32,319 bases of DNA from an uncultured Chromatiaceae bacterium (GCA_937978655.1 CALJUX010000036.1:1-32319); one strand, 5' to 3'; positions 6,918 to 16,435 are shown, counted from the first letter of the stretch. Made by a program: numbers and translations. Notes: generated by a model not told the origin, from the letters alone.

Positions 6918-8717
6918 CTATAACAACGCCGTTAACGACACAGGCCGGGCGTAATAAAAGCCTTGCATCTGCTGACAACCGGTCCGGCGGATCTGCGCCA
7001 CCTGTTCCTGCTGCTCCACGCCTTCCGCCACCATCCGGCAACCTAAATCGGCACCTAAACGACAAATGGCGGCAAACAACACAAAACTGTTGTCATCCAG
7101 CGCGATACGGTCGACAAACGACTTATCGATTTTGATTTCATTAAACCGCACCAGTTGCAGGTATTTCAGTGAGGAAAAGCCGGTGCCAAAATCGTCCAGC
7201 GACACATCGACCCCCAGTTGCTGCAATTCCTGCGTCACCGCAATAATCCGCGCCGGCTCGGTGGCAAACACTTCTTCTGTGATCTCCAGCACCAGATGAG
7301 CTGGTTCCACCTGATGGTGGGCCAGACATTGGCGGATAAAACTGGTAAACCCCTGCGCCAGAAACAACGGCGGCGACACATTGGCCGATACTTTTAACGC
7401 CGGCCCGAATTTTTGCTGCAACAAAGGAATGTCGGCAATAATCAGCTGCAGCATGGTGCGGCCAAATTCATCCATCCAGCCTTCGTCATGTAATAACGGA
7501 ATAAACTGGCCTGGCCCAAGCGGCGGGTGCTGGTCAAAACTCTGCATCCGCGCCAGACCTTCAAAACCACAAATGTGACCGTCGCTGCCACACACCTTGC
7601 TTTGATAAACCGGATAAAACAGCCCGGCATCCAGCGCGTGGCGGACCCGTTGTCGCGCCAGATCGCGGGCACTGAGCTGTTGGGCCATCTGTGTGGAGAA
7701 GGTGGCAAAAGTCTCGCCGGGGCGCAAATGACTGAAGACCACCTCGGCGTTTTTCAGCAATTCGGCCAGTTCGCCGCCATGCGCCGGCGCCGACAATGCA
7801 ACCGTCAGCAGGCTGACCCCGCTGAGGCCAAGATCCAGTTCTGCCTGAAACTGCTGTAATAACTGCGACGCCAGCGGCCCGACAGCGGTGTCGCCCGGCA
7901 ACCAGACCGCAAACTGTGGCCCGTTCAGCCGCGCCAGCAATTGCGGCGGGCGGATCAGCGAACTGACCAGCGCGGCCAGCGCGCAGATATAGTGGTCACC
8001 CTGCTGATGGCCGTGCAACGCATTGAGCTGACGCAAGTGGGTCAGCCGCAGCACCAGCAAAGTCCCGCTACCGCCGCCCTGCAGCTGTGGGTCCAGCTGT
8101 TGCTGCAGCAAATTTTTATTGGCCGCGCCGGTCAGTTCGTCATGATAAGCCGTGCTGAACAATTGCTGGTTGATGGTTTCCAGCCGCTGAATTTTGTACC
8201 AGAGCCGCGCTTTGAGCTCAAAAATGCTGGCGCCCATCGCCAGTAACAGCAGCAAAAATGCCGCACTGCTGATCAGCCACAACCCCGGATGATTGACATC
8301 CGCCAGCACGTCCGGCGGATATTGCACGTAGCGCAGTGCCACCAGCAGCGACAACACCAGCAGGTAAGCGATACACAGCGCCGGGATCACCAACGCTTTG
8401 ACCCCGGACCAGTTGCTGAACGCCAGTGCCGAGACCCCGGCCAGTATCATCAGACCGTCTGCGGTAAAAGGCCCCTGCAACACTGCGACCGCGCCAACCA
8501 CAATGCCGCAGGCCATCAGCAGGGCCAGTTTCTGATCTGCCGACAGACGCCGGCGCAGCAACACACCGATGCCAAGCACCAGCCCGGCGCCACCGTCGAT
8601 CAGCACCGACAATGGATAAATCTGTTCCAGTTCCAGCAATAATGCCGTGCCAATCCCAACCAGACTGCCGGTCAGCGTGATCCGATCCAGCGTTCGGGCA
8701 TTCATTTGCGTCTGCAT
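6918..8717 (-). CDS. Membrane EAL phosphodiesterase with degenerate GGDEF
   Basis: The 599-residue protein has about six hydrophobic segments in its first 165 residues. It then has a GGDEF-like domain (about 185-345) and an EAL domain (about 355-599). The GGDEF signature is degenerate, reading NGPQF at 265-269, so cyclase activity is unlikely. The EAL domain keeps the expected metal and catalytic residues: Glu386 (written EGL), Asn446, Glu478 (EITEE), Asp508-Asp509 (DDFGTGFSS), Lys532, Glu565 (AEGVE) and Gln585. The likely role is c-di-GMP hydrolysis under control of a membrane signal. The N-terminal sensor resembles no family I can name. A TATAAC -10-like box (8757-8762, minus strand) lies upstream with no clear -35. 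An in-frame ATG four codons later is a possible alternative start. Confidence 0.9.
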   Translation of the reverse strand: MQTQMNARTLDRITLTGSLVGIGTALLLELEQIYPLSVLIDGGAGLVLGIGVLLRRRLSADQKLALLMACGIVVGAVAVLQGPFTADGLMILAGVSALAFSNWSGVKALVIPALCIAYLLVLSLLVALRYVQYPPDVLADVNHPGLWLISSAAFLLLLLAMGASIFELKARLWYKIQRLETINQQLFSTAYHDELTGAANKNLLQQQLDPQLQGGGSGTLLVLRLTHLRQLNALHGHQQGDHYICALAALVSSLIRPPQLLARLNGPQFAVWLPGDTAVGPLASQLLQQFQAELDLGLSGVSLLTVALSAPAHGGELAELLKNAEVVFSHLRPGETFATFSTQMAQQLSARDLARQRVRHALDAGLFYPVYQSKVCGSDGHICGFEGLARMQSFDQHPPLGPGQFIPLLHDEGWMDEFGRTMLQLIIADIPLLQQKFGPALKVSANVSPPLFLAQGFTSFIRQCLAHHQVEPAHLVLEITEEVFATEPARIIAVTQELQQLGVDVSLDDFGTGFSSLKYLQLVRFNEIKIDKSFVDRIALDDNSFVLFAAICRLGADLGCRMVAEGVEQQEQVAQIRRTGCQQMQGFYYARPVSLTALL

Positions 8718-8773
8718 ACAGCGGATACCTGAGTCCTGTAATGGGGAGGTCTTTGTGTTATAGCAGGCAAACA

Positions 8774-8828
8774 GGCCGGCGACGAACCGGCCGGCGGGTT
8801 TTCATCAGGCGCAGGCTGCCGGCCTGCG
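8774..8828 (-). terminator. Two hairpins after the acetyltransferase gene
   Basis: On the minus strand the acetyltransferase stop is followed by a 7-bp stem (CGCAGGC 8810-8816 with GCCTGCG 8822-8828). A second stem follows, GGCCGG 8774-8779 with CCGGCC 8787-8792. Only a short, interrupted T stretch comes after. It is a plausible terminator between this operon and the EAL gene. Confidence 0.5.
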
Positions 8829-8836
8829 GGTCAACC

Positions 8837-9406
8837 TCAGCCCGGCTGCGTCAGCGACCAGTGCCGGGCTAACAGGCCAAGTTTCAGATCGTCGACAAAA
8901 CGGCCGCCGAGGTAGAAATGCTCCCGCAGCAGGCCTTCCTGCACAAAGCCATGTTTTTGCAGCAGTTTTAAACTGGGATCATTGCCTGCAGTAACAGTCG
9001 CCACGACTTTGTGATAACCGCAGTCGCGAAAGGCAAACTGCAAAATGCTCTGTAACGCCTCGCCGGCAAAACCCTGGCCTTGCTGCGACGGCAACAACAA
9101 AAAGCCAACTTCGGCCTGTTTATTCGGCCAGTCACTGCGCACACCAATCAGTCCAACCGGTGCTTTGTTGTCCAGCCGTTCAATGACCCGTGCCATCATA
9201 TCGGGGCTCTGCACTGTCCACGGCTGCAGACGGCTGTCAAAACGCTGACGGATCTGCGCCTCACTGAGCACGTCACAGACATAACGGATCACGGCCGGGT
9301 CCTGATGCAAGGCATAAAACAGCGGCCAGTCGGCCGCGGTCATCTGACGCAACATCAGGCGCTGGCTGCATGATGTTGCCTGGGGGTTATGGGTCCGTGA
9401 ATGCAC
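8837..9406 (-). CDS. GNAT N-acetyltransferase, RimJ/RimL type
   Basis: I place the start at the GTG at 9404-9406, which has AAGGAG (9412-9417) five bases upstream. The open frame extends further, into the preceding gene, but that part has no ribosome-binding site and unlikely composition. The 189-residue product has the Acetyltransf_3 layout: an N-terminal RLMLRQMTAADW strand-turn, VGLIGVRSDW and EVGFLLLP. The acetyl-CoA loop is PSQQGQGFAGEA, followed by NDPSLKLLQKHGFVQEG near the C-terminus. Such enzymes acetylate amino groups of proteins or small molecules; the target here is unknown. It starts 19 bases after the response-regulator gene stop and is probably the third gene of that operon. 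Confidence 0.85.
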   Translation of the reverse strand: MHSRTHNPQATSCSQRLMLRQMTAADWPLFYALHQDPAVIRYVCDVLSEAQIRQRFDSRLQPWTVQSPDMMARVIERLDNKAPVGLIGVRSDWPNKQAEVGFLLLPSQQGQGFAGEALQSILQFAFRDCGYHKVVATVTAGNDPSLKLLQKHGFVQEGLLREHFYLGGRFVDDLKLGLLARHWSLTQPG

Positions 9407-9425
9407 CGCCGCTCCTTGTGAGGTA

Positions 9426-11828
9426 TTAATGCAACTGAATGCCATATTGCAACAAGACCCGCAGCTGGTCCAGTGGCAGCGGTTTAGCGATGAGATAACC
9501 CTGAATGCGCTGACAGCCCATCTGTTGCAAGCCGGCCAGCTGCGCATGAGTTTCGACCCCTTCGGCTACCAGCACCAGATCCAGCGCATGGGCCAGCGCA
9601 CAAATCGCCTGCACAATTTTCGCGCTGCGGCTGTCATGCGTCATATGCGCGACAAAAGCCCGGTCAATTTTCAGGCAATCCAGCGGCAACTCTTTTAGCC
9701 GGCTTAACGACGAATAACCGGTGCCAAAATCATCCAGCGCAATGGACGAGCCGAGCGCCTGCAGCTGCTGCAGGCTGGCTTCCAGCCGCTCCGACTGCAT
9801 AAATGCGGTTTCCGTCAGTTCAAACTGCAACTGCGGCCACAGCTGCCTGGCATCAAAATAGGGCCGCAGCCGATCCACCAGCTGGCCATCGTCAAACTGG
9901 CGCACCGACAAATTCAGCGCCAGATAAAATTGCGGTGAGATCAATCCCTGCAACAGCTCTAAATCCTTTAAAACCTGCACACATAACCAGTCAGACAAGT
10001 CCTGGATCAGATTGCATTGTTCCGCCAGTTTGATAAAACGGTCCGGCGAAATAGCACCAAGCTGCGGATGTTGCCAGCGCATCAGCGCTTCCACGCCACA
10101 GATCTGCAAGGTGTTGGCCTCCACAATCGGCTGATAATGCACCGCCAGTTGCGGCTCGCCAGTGCCATGCAATGCTGCTTTCAGATCGCGCTCCAGCCGC
10201 ACCCGCAGATGGGCTTTTTCCGACAGATAAGGATTAAAAAAGGTATAGCGGTCGCGCCCGGCGTCTTTGGCGGCAAACATCGCCAGATCAGCGCACTTGA
10301 GTAATTCGGTATAGTCCAGCGCATCATTCGGGTAGCAGGCGATGCCAATGCTGGCCGAAATACTGACCTGATTGTCCCCCAGCTGCAGATCGGCCGAAAT
10401 GCCCAGCAGCAACTTTTCCGCCACGGCATAACAGTCCATCGGGCCACGAATATCCGGCGTGATCAGCACAAACTCGTCACCGCCGACCCGCACCGCCACA
10501 TCGCCGGCACGGGTGCACTGCAGGATGCGGCTGGCGATTTCCTGCAGCAGCAAATCGCCAACATGGTGGCCCAGCGTGTCATTGACCAGCTTAAAGCCAT
10601 CCAAATCCAGATACAAAATACCCAGCATAGTGCCGGCGCGCTGCGCCCGTTCAATCTCGGTTTTTAATACAGTTTCGAGTTTGCGTCTGTTCCCCAGCCC
10701 GGTCAGGTGATCAAGATTCACCAGCGTGACCAGATGCTCTTCCGCCCGGCGCAGCGCACTGATATCCGAAAACATCAGCACATAATGACTGCGCCGGCCG
10801 CGGGTCATCGGCGCCCGGACTTTACACAAATGCTGCCAGGCCGGAAACAGCGAACCATCCTGGCGCTGGCAGGTGACCTCCCCGCTCCAGTGCGCTGCGC
10901 TCAGTTCATGCAGCTGCGGCGTGACCGGAGAATGATGGCTGCGCGGATATAAAAACTGTTGCGGTGTGGTGCCGCGAATACTGCTGAGGCTATAACCGCT
11001 GATCCGGCTGAAAGCCGGGTTGGCCAGCACCACGGCACCTTGCTCGTCCAGCACCAGAATCGCTTCGGCGGTGGTGCTGAACACCGCATGCGCCTGTCGC
11101 AACTGCAATTCATATTGTTGCTGGCGCGACACATCTTCCATCACACCAATCAGCACCGGATGACTGCGGTCACTCAAATATTGCGGCTGTGCATGGATCT
11201 CCAGAAAACGGCTGTGGCTGCCGGCAGCCAGAAACACACCACTGAAGGCTTTACCGGATTGCAGCAACTTCTCCAGCCGGCCGTGTTCAGAGCTGGCCAG
11301 CAGTGCTGACAGTGTCAGCGTCGGATCGGCAGTTGCCGGGCTCAGCGGGCCATGCAGCTCAAGCTGCCCCGACGCCAGATCCAGCTCAAAATGACTGAGG
11401 CGGGCAGCATTCATCGCCAGTTTCAGCCGCTGCTCAGAACGCCGGCAGTTCAGCTCCGCATGATGTTTGTTCGCCACCATGCGCAGCGTTGCCGCCAGCT
11501 CCCGCCGGTCAAAAGGTTTAACCAGATACCCATGCGGAAAACTGCGTTCGGCTTCCTGCAACACCGTTTCATCACAATATGCGGTCAGAAATACCACCGG
11601 CACATCCATCTGCTGTTTCAGCAACACCGCGGCTTCAGTGCCGGTCATCACCCCGGCGAGGCGAATATCCATCAACACCAGATCAGGTTTTTGCCGAAGT
11701 GCCGTCGGCACTACATCTTCGCCGCGCGACACTGTGGCCAGCACCTGATGTCCGAGGTCTTCCAGCATATTTTTTAAATCCAGCGACACGACAAACTCGT
11801 CTTCGACAATTAATACGCTGCTGTTCAT
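9426..11828 (-). CDS. Response regulator with PAS, GGDEF and EAL domains
   Basis: This 800-residue protein begins with a receiver domain (1-120) with the acidic pair near 10, phosphoacceptor Asp54 (VLMDIRL) and Lys103 (LVKPF). One or two PAS-like regions follow (about 130-240 and 245-360). A GGDEF domain (about 365-535) has an intact GGDEF at about 448-452 and an RAGD inhibitory site exactly five residues before it. The EAL domain (about 545-799) contains EALMRW, NLSVRQF, ELTETAF, DDFGTGYSS, KIDRAF, AEGVET and QGY. Both catalytic halves look intact, so the protein could make and break c-di-GMP, with phosphorylation or product inhibition setting the balance. Its ATG overlaps the stop of the histidine kinase gene (ATGA), which marks them as a cognate pair. 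Confidence 0.95.
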   Translation of the reverse strand: MNSSVLIVEDEFVVSLDLKNMLEDLGHQVLATVSRGEDVVPTALRQKPDLVLMDIRLAGVMTGTEAAVLLKQQMDVPVVFLTAYCDETVLQEAERSFPHGYLVKPFDRRELAATLRMVANKHHAELNCRRSEQRLKLAMNAARLSHFELDLASGQLELHGPLSPATADPTLTLSALLASSEHGRLEKLLQSGKAFSGVFLAAGSHSRFLEIHAQPQYLSDRSHPVLIGVMEDVSRQQQYELQLRQAHAVFSTTAEAILVLDEQGAVVLANPAFSRISGYSLSSIRGTTPQQFLYPRSHHSPVTPQLHELSAAHWSGEVTCQRQDGSLFPAWQHLCKVRAPMTRGRRSHYVLMFSDISALRRAEEHLVTLVNLDHLTGLGNRRKLETVLKTEIERAQRAGTMLGILYLDLDGFKLVNDTLGHHVGDLLLQEIASRILQCTRAGDVAVRVGGDEFVLITPDIRGPMDCYAVAEKLLLGISADLQLGDNQVSISASIGIACYPNDALDYTELLKCADLAMFAAKDAGRDRYTFFNPYLSEKAHLRVRLERDLKAALHGTGEPQLAVHYQPIVEANTLQICGVEALMRWQHPQLGAISPDRFIKLAEQCNLIQDLSDWLCVQVLKDLELLQGLISPQFYLALNLSVRQFDDGQLVDRLRPYFDARQLWPQLQFELTETAFMQSERLEASLQQLQALGSSIALDDFGTGYSSLSRLKELPLDCLKIDRAFVAHMTHDSRSAKIVQAICALAHALDLVLVAEGVETHAQLAGLQQMGCQRIQGYLIAKPLPLDQLRVLLQYGIQLH

Positions 11829-13675
11829 CGCGCCTCCTTCTGCGGATAAAAACTGATGCGGTAACAGGTGCCGGGCTGGCGTTGTAATTGCAATTCAGCG
11901 TTCAGCTGAGCAATAAAAGCCGGGATCAGCTGCATGCCCATCGAAGCGCCACTACCAAGCTGCGCCTGTGCTGGCATGCCAATACCATTGTCACTGATTT
12001 GCAGCTGATAACGCCCATCCGCCAGCGCCTGCAAGCCAAGGCTGACTTCGCCCCGCTCGGCCGGCCCGCCCTCGGCTGCGCTCTTCACAAAGGCATGTTT
12101 CAGGCTGTTGGTCACCACTTCATTCACCAGCAGACCGCAAGGAATAGTCAGCTCCAAATCCAATAACAACTTGCTGTCCATGCCGTCATAGCTGAAGCGG
12201 ATCTGGCTGGCCGGGGCCAGCGTTTGTTGGATCAGCCGGCACAACTGTTCCAGATAGACCGCCAGCGGCACTGAGCTGAAATTGCGGTTTTCGTACAATA
12301 ACTGGTGGGTCAGCGCCATAGTCCGCACCCGCATCTGACTTTCAGCAAACGCCTGCTTTAACTCCGGCGCGGCATTACGCGATTGCAGACTGAGCAGACT
12401 CGACATCACCTGCAGATTGTTTTTCACCCGGTGATGCACTTCGTTCAGCAGCGCCGTGCGTTCGGCCAATAAAGTAGATTTGTCATGGACAATTTGCTGC
12501 AGGTCGCGTTGCACCGCTTTGGCATCGGTGACGTCTGTGACAGTCGCCAGCACCGACACTTTGCTGTCACCTTCGAGATACGTCAGGCCGATTTCGACCG
12601 GAAACAGGCTGCCGTCGCGGCGTCTGGCAAATAATTCTTTCAACTCGGCCATGGGGCGGGTCGAAGGATTCTGCAGATATTGCTGCCGGCTGTGATGATG
12701 GCCATCGATTTTGTCCTGTGGCACCAGCAATTCAATAGGCTGACCGATCATTTCGTGTTGCTGGTAGCCAAACATCTCCAGCGCTCTGCTATTTACCAGT
12801 GAAATATGGCCATGCCGGTCCACTGAAATCAAACCATCCGCGACACTGTCAAACACGCGCCGGAAACGTAACTCACTGTGTTTTAGCTGTTGTTCTGACC
12901 TTTTGCGGTCTGTGATCTCAATGCCTGACGGGATTAAATTACAAATGCTGCCTTCGGCGTCGAACATTGGCGCCAGCATAAAATCAATATCGATAATGCC
13001 TTGCTGCATTTGTACGCTGACATCAAAACGGCTGGTAATACCCCGTTGTGCTAATTCAACGGCCTCTTTTATCCGGGCCGCTTCTGCAGCATCATGCGTC
13101 CACCAGAAGCAGTCCCAGAACTTTTTATTCCGCACGTCAGTGAGCGTGATCCCTGCTAATTCCAGTGGAGCACGATTAGCATCCTGTACAGTCCCATCCG
13201 GCGCCAAAATACCCACGAAAGCAAACATGCTGTCCAGCACCTGTCGCAATTTATCAAGGTCCTGCTGTCGGCGTTGCTGCACGCCCCATTCCATGGTTTG
13301 ATTCAGCGCAATAACCAGCACGCCCTGAACCTGTTGACCATCGCCATACAGTGGCAGGTACGAGCCAAACCAATGAGCGGTCGAGTCAACGCCGGCGTTG
13401 TCAGAGACAGGAGAATTGTTGATTTCAAAATTCAGCAGCGGTTGGCCGGTTTCCAGCACCTGCGCCAGCATTGGCGCAATGGCAGGATATAAATCAGGCA
13501 ACATAGTCTCAACAGAATGGCCGAGATGGTCGGCGGCGGGGATGCTGTGAAACTGTGCCAGCCGGTCATTAATCGCCAGATACCGCTGCTGCTGGTCCAG
13601 CACGGCCAGTCCGACCGGCAGCTGCGCCATTAATAAATCAAAGGCCTGCGCCTTTAACAGGACATCCTGTTCCAT
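11825..13675 (-). CDS. Cytosolic PAS histidine kinase (HisKA_2 type)
   Basis: The 616-residue protein has no membrane segment, so it senses an internal or diffusible signal. Three PAS-like regions occupy about 10-125, 145-255 and 270-385. A short coiled linker leads to the HisKA_2 phosphoacceptor motif, EVHHRVKNNLQVMSSLLSLQ (about 415-434). An HATPase domain ends the protein, with LLVNEVVTNSLKHAF as N-box and SDNGIGMP and GSGASMGMQLI as G-boxes. This kinase class typically pairs with non-DNA-binding regulators, consistent with the GGDEF-EAL response regulator it overlaps by 4 bp. The PAS ligand (redox, heme, light or other) cannot be told by eye. Confidence 0.93.
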   Translation of the reverse strand: MEQDVLLKAQAFDLLMAQLPVGLAVLDQQQRYLAINDRLAQFHSIPAADHLGHSVETMLPDLYPAIAPMLAQVLETGQPLLNFEINNSPVSDNAGVDSTAHWFGSYLPLYGDGQQVQGVLVIALNQTMEWGVQQRRQQDLDKLRQVLDSMFAFVGILAPDGTVQDANRAPLELAGITLTDVRNKKFWDCFWWTHDAAEAARIKEAVELAQRGITSRFDVSVQMQQGIIDIDFMLAPMFDAEGSICNLIPSGIEITDRKRSEQQLKHSELRFRRVFDSVADGLISVDRHGHISLVNSRALEMFGYQQHEMIGQPIELLVPQDKIDGHHHSRQQYLQNPSTRPMAELKELFARRRDGSLFPVEIGLTYLEGDSKVSVLATVTDVTDAKAVQRDLQQIVHDKSTLLAERTALLNEVHHRVKNNLQVMSSLLSLQSRNAAPELKQAFAESQMRVRTMALTHQLLYENRNFSSVPLAVYLEQLCRLIQQTLAPASQIRFSYDGMDSKLLLDLELTIPCGLLVNEVVTNSLKHAFVKSAAEGGPAERGEVSLGLQALADGRYQLQISDNGIGMPAQAQLGSGASMGMQLIPAFIAQLNAELQLQRQPGTCYRISFYPQKEAR

Positions 13676-13757
13676 CTACCATTTCCGTTCAGACCTGTCG
13701 GATCTAAAGATTAGTTGTCTGTCCCTGTTTCAGCAAGGTTCGGCCTCTGGCTTCATC

Positions 13758-15008
13758 TTATTGTAATCTGCCGCGAAACGACGGCCGGCGCTGCAGCAGA
13801 TTAAACAGCGGCGTCGCCATCATCGTGGTGACTATCGTCATCAGTACCAGTACCGAAAACAAATCAGCTTTGATCACGCCGTTTTGCAGCGCAATATTCA
13901 GCAAAATCAGTTCCATCATGCCACGTGCATTCATCAGAATACCGACCGCCAGCGCCATCGGGTGATTTTCACCACAAAGCCGCGCCGCCAGATAACAGGC
14001 CACCGCTTTGGCAAAAATTGACGCCGCAATCACCGCCAGTGCCACTTGCCACAAAGTGCCCTCGGCCAGCAGTGACAAATCGGTTTTAAGGCCCGACACC
14101 GTGAAAAACAGCGGCACCAGCGCTATCAGCACTACTGGCTGCAGACGTTTCAACAGATGCTCCGCCAGCAAACCACGCGGCATCACCACGCCGAGCACAA
14201 AGCCGCCAAAGACTGCATGCAGGCCAATCCATTCGGTGCTGGTCACCGCAAACACCCACAGCAGCAAAATCACCAGCAATAACCGTGGCGTCAGCCGGGT
14301 TTCGCGCTGATACCAGGCTTCCAGCCGGGCGGCATGTTTACGCACCAGCGTCAGCATCAGGCCGGCGAAAATCACAGCCCCCAGCACAGCGCGGATAAAC
14401 AGGCTGTCGTCGCCACTAAAACTGGCCAGCAATAACGCCATCAGACACCAGGCGGCGACATCATCAATAGCGCCGGCCGCCAGCACCAGCGTACCGAGTT
14501 TACTGTTGGCCAGCCCCTGCTCCTGAATCACCCGCGCCAGCATCGGAAATGCCGTGATGCCAATGGACGCGCCCAAAAACAACATCGCCTGAGTCCAGCT
14601 GATAGTGTCGGCAAACAGACCGCCCTGCGCGACCAGCCAGGTCGCCAGCACACAGGCCATGACAAAAGGCATCAGGATGCCCGACAGCGAAATCGCCACG
14701 GCGCTTCTGGCTTTGGCCTTAAACATCGAGGTATCAAATTCCAGCCCGACCAGAAACATATAGAGGCCAATGCCGATTTGCGCGCCGAGGTTCAGCACAG
14801 GCCGGTAATCGGCGGCAAAAAGCTGCGCCTGCAACTGCGGCGCCAGTGCGCCAAACAAGGTCGGGCCCAGCAAAATGCCAGCGATCATCTCGCCCACCAC
14901 CCGCGGCTGGCCCAGTTTTAACGCCAGCGCCCCAACCAGCCGGGCCACCGCCAGGATCACCAATAACTGAATAAAAAATAAACTGACACCTGCTGGCAGT
15001 TGTTCCAC
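13758..15008 (-). CDS. CPA2-family cation/proton antiporter
   Basis: The 416-residue membrane protein has about 11-13 hydrophobic segments and the Na+/H+ exchanger (CPA2, KefB/NapA-like) fold. The GQPRVVGEMIAGILLGP motif lies at 33-49 and the GLYMFLVGLEFD motif at about 81-92. The core ion-binding Asp-Asp pair is at 182-183 (AIDDVAAW); a double Asp is usual in electrogenic members. There is no C-terminal NAD-binding regulatory domain, unlike KefB/KefC. The start is GTG at 15008, with GGAG six bases upstream. Expected role: pH and Na+ or K+ homeostasis at the inner membrane. Confidence 0.92.
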   Translation of the reverse strand: MEQLPAGVSLFFIQLLVILAVARLVGALALKLGQPRVVGEMIAGILLGPTLFGALAPQLQAQLFAADYRPVLNLGAQIGIGLYMFLVGLEFDTSMFKAKARSAVAISLSGILMPFVMACVLATWLVAQGGLFADTISWTQAMLFLGASIGITAFPMLARVIQEQGLANSKLGTLVLAAGAIDDVAAWCLMALLLASFSGDDSLFIRAVLGAVIFAGLMLTLVRKHAARLEAWYQRETRLTPRLLLVILLLWVFAVTSTEWIGLHAVFGGFVLGVVMPRGLLAEHLLKRLQPVVLIALVPLFFTVSGLKTDLSLLAEGTLWQVALAVIAASIFAKAVACYLAARLCGENHPMALAVGILMNARGMMELILLNIALQNGVIKADLFSVLVLMTIVTTMMATPLFNLLQRRPSFRGRLQ

Positions 15009-15037
15009 AGCACACTCCGGCTTGAAAAAAACGCGGC

Positions 15038-15066
15038 ATTGTAGCTGGGGCTGTGTGACAGGCCAA
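15038..15066 (-). promoter_or_regulatory. Sigma-70-type promoter for the antiporter gene
   Basis: Reading the minus strand, TTGGCC (15061-15066) matches 4 of 6 bases of the -35 box. TACAAT (15038-15043) matches 5 of 6 of the -10 box. The spacer is exactly 17 bases. Transcription would start about 20-25 bases before the GTG start codon. Confidence 0.6.
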
Positions 15067-15089
15067 AGAATAAAACAGCGGATGTGGCG

Positions 15090-16298
15090 TCAGGCCGCGG
15101 CCGGACGCGTGACCTCTGCTTCACGGATTGGCAGGTTGGCCACGGCAGCGAGCGCAGCCAGCGCCATGTCGGCGTACCACATCCAGCTGTAATCGCCCTG
15201 CGCTGTCAGCGCAATACCGCCGAGCCAGGCGCCAAAAAAGCCGCCAATCTGATGAGCAAACAACGCAATGCCAAACAAAGTGGCAAGGTAACGGGTACCA
15301 AACAACTTGCCGACTATCGCCGCAGTCGGCGGCACTGTCGCCAGCCAGGTGAAGCCAAGGCCTGCGGCAAAAATGTAGAAAGTCCATTCGGTTTTGGGCA
15401 ATAACAAATACACCGCAATCAACAAAGCGCGGCTGCCATACATCACCGCCAGCACCGATTTACTGCGGTATTTCGCCACGCAGGAACCGGCGTATAAGCT
15501 GCCGGCAATATTGGCAAGGCCAATGATGGCGAGTGACCAGCTGGCAACATCGGCCGGCAGGCCACACAAACTGACTTCACCGGGTAAATGCGTCACCAGA
15601 AAAGCGATATGAAAACCACAGGTGAAAAAACCAAAACTTAATAAAGCGTAACTGCGATCGCCAAGTGCTTCGCCAATGGCATGGCGCATGCCTTTGTCAT
15701 CGGCGTGTTTGACCGGTGCGGCGCTGCCGCCGGTGAATTTGGCAATCAACGGAATAGTCGCGAGCGCTGCCAGCGCCAAGGCCCACATCGCGCCCATCCA
15801 GCCCACGCTTTGGATCAGCTTTTGCGACAAAGGCGCAAACACAAACTGACCAAAAGAGCCGCCCGCATTAATAATGCCGGACGCGGAGCCGCGCGCTTCA
15901 GCTGGCAGGCGTTGTGATGCCGCACCGATTAACACCGAAAAACCACTAATGCCGGAGCCGACTGCCGTTAATAACCCCACGCTTAACACCAGCCCCAAAG
16001 TACCGCTGGCAAAAGGCGTTAACGCACAACCAGCCGCCAGTAACAACAAACCACCAACCAACACCGGGCCGGCACCAAACCGGTCCGCCAAAGCGCCGGC
16101 CACCGGCTGCGCCGCACCCCAGCTCAGCTGCGCAATCGCCATGGCAAAACTGATGGCCGCAATACCCATGCCGGTCGAGCTGCTGATCGGCGCCACAAAC
16201 AACCCAAACGACTGGCGGATGCCCATCGACACCATCAAAATCCCGGCAGCCGCCAGCACAATCACCAGCACATCAGGACGACGCACACTTTGAAACAT
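15090..16298 (-). CDS. Major facilitator superfamily transporter
   Basis: The 402-residue protein has 12 predicted membrane segments in two halves, joined by a charged loop near 205-220 (KHADDKGMRH). It has an MFS-type first loop after segment 2, GALADRFGAGPVLVGG, and the segment-5 glycine pattern SGIINAGGSFGQFVFAPLSQ. The overall style (GIRQSFGLFVAPI at the N-terminus) resembles the monocarboxylate or oxalate/formate-like MFS branch. The substrate is not deducible. AAGG lies about seven bases before the ATG. It is on the same strand as the antiporter but 81 bp upstream of it, with a separate promoter for the latter, so co-transcription is doubtful. Confidence 0.88.
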   Translation of the reverse strand: MFQSVRRPDVLVIVLAAAGILMVSMGIRQSFGLFVAPISSSTGMGIAAISFAMAIAQLSWGAAQPVAGALADRFGAGPVLVGGLLLLAAGCALTPFASGTLGLVLSVGLLTAVGSGISGFSVLIGAASQRLPAEARGSASGIINAGGSFGQFVFAPLSQKLIQSVGWMGAMWALALAALATIPLIAKFTGGSAAPVKHADDKGMRHAIGEALGDRSYALLSFGFFTCGFHIAFLVTHLPGEVSLCGLPADVASWSLAIIGLANIAGSLYAGSCVAKYRSKSVLAVMYGSRALLIAVYLLLPKTEWTFYIFAAGLGFTWLATVPPTAAIVGKLFGTRYLATLFGIALFAHQIGGFFGAWLGGIALTAQGDYSWMWYADMALAALAAVANLPIREAEVTRPAAA

Positions 16299-16435
16299 GA
16301 CAAAACCTTAGTGCCGGGAACGGCATTCATAGACGAGGCTTTCATGATGCCGCCTGCGGGAAAAAATCGCCAGTAGACGTTTTGGTAACAGTGCGTTGCC
16401 GCAGGGAGGTTGTGGATAAATGGTGCAAATGCCCC

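Noticed and set aside
8289..8642. 117-residue Gln/His-rich plus-strand frame
   Set aside because: It is the reverse reading of the hydrophobic sensor region of the EAL protein gene and has no supporting signal.
9407..9547. N-terminal extension of the acetyltransferase frame
   Set aside because: It would overlap the preceding gene by about 120 bp, has Cys/Trp-rich out-of-frame composition, and a GTG with AAGGAG lies just downstream.
10959..11777. Two plus-strand frames (116 and 141 residues) across the response-regulator gene
   Set aside because: They are rich in Gln, His and Arg, as expected from reading the reverse of Leu/Ala-rich coding sequence, and no motif is visible.
16326..16418. CCTGCGG / CCGCAGG pair between the kinase and MFS genes as a terminator
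   Set aside because: The two arms are about 45 bases apart with no T run, so a stable terminator is unlikely.
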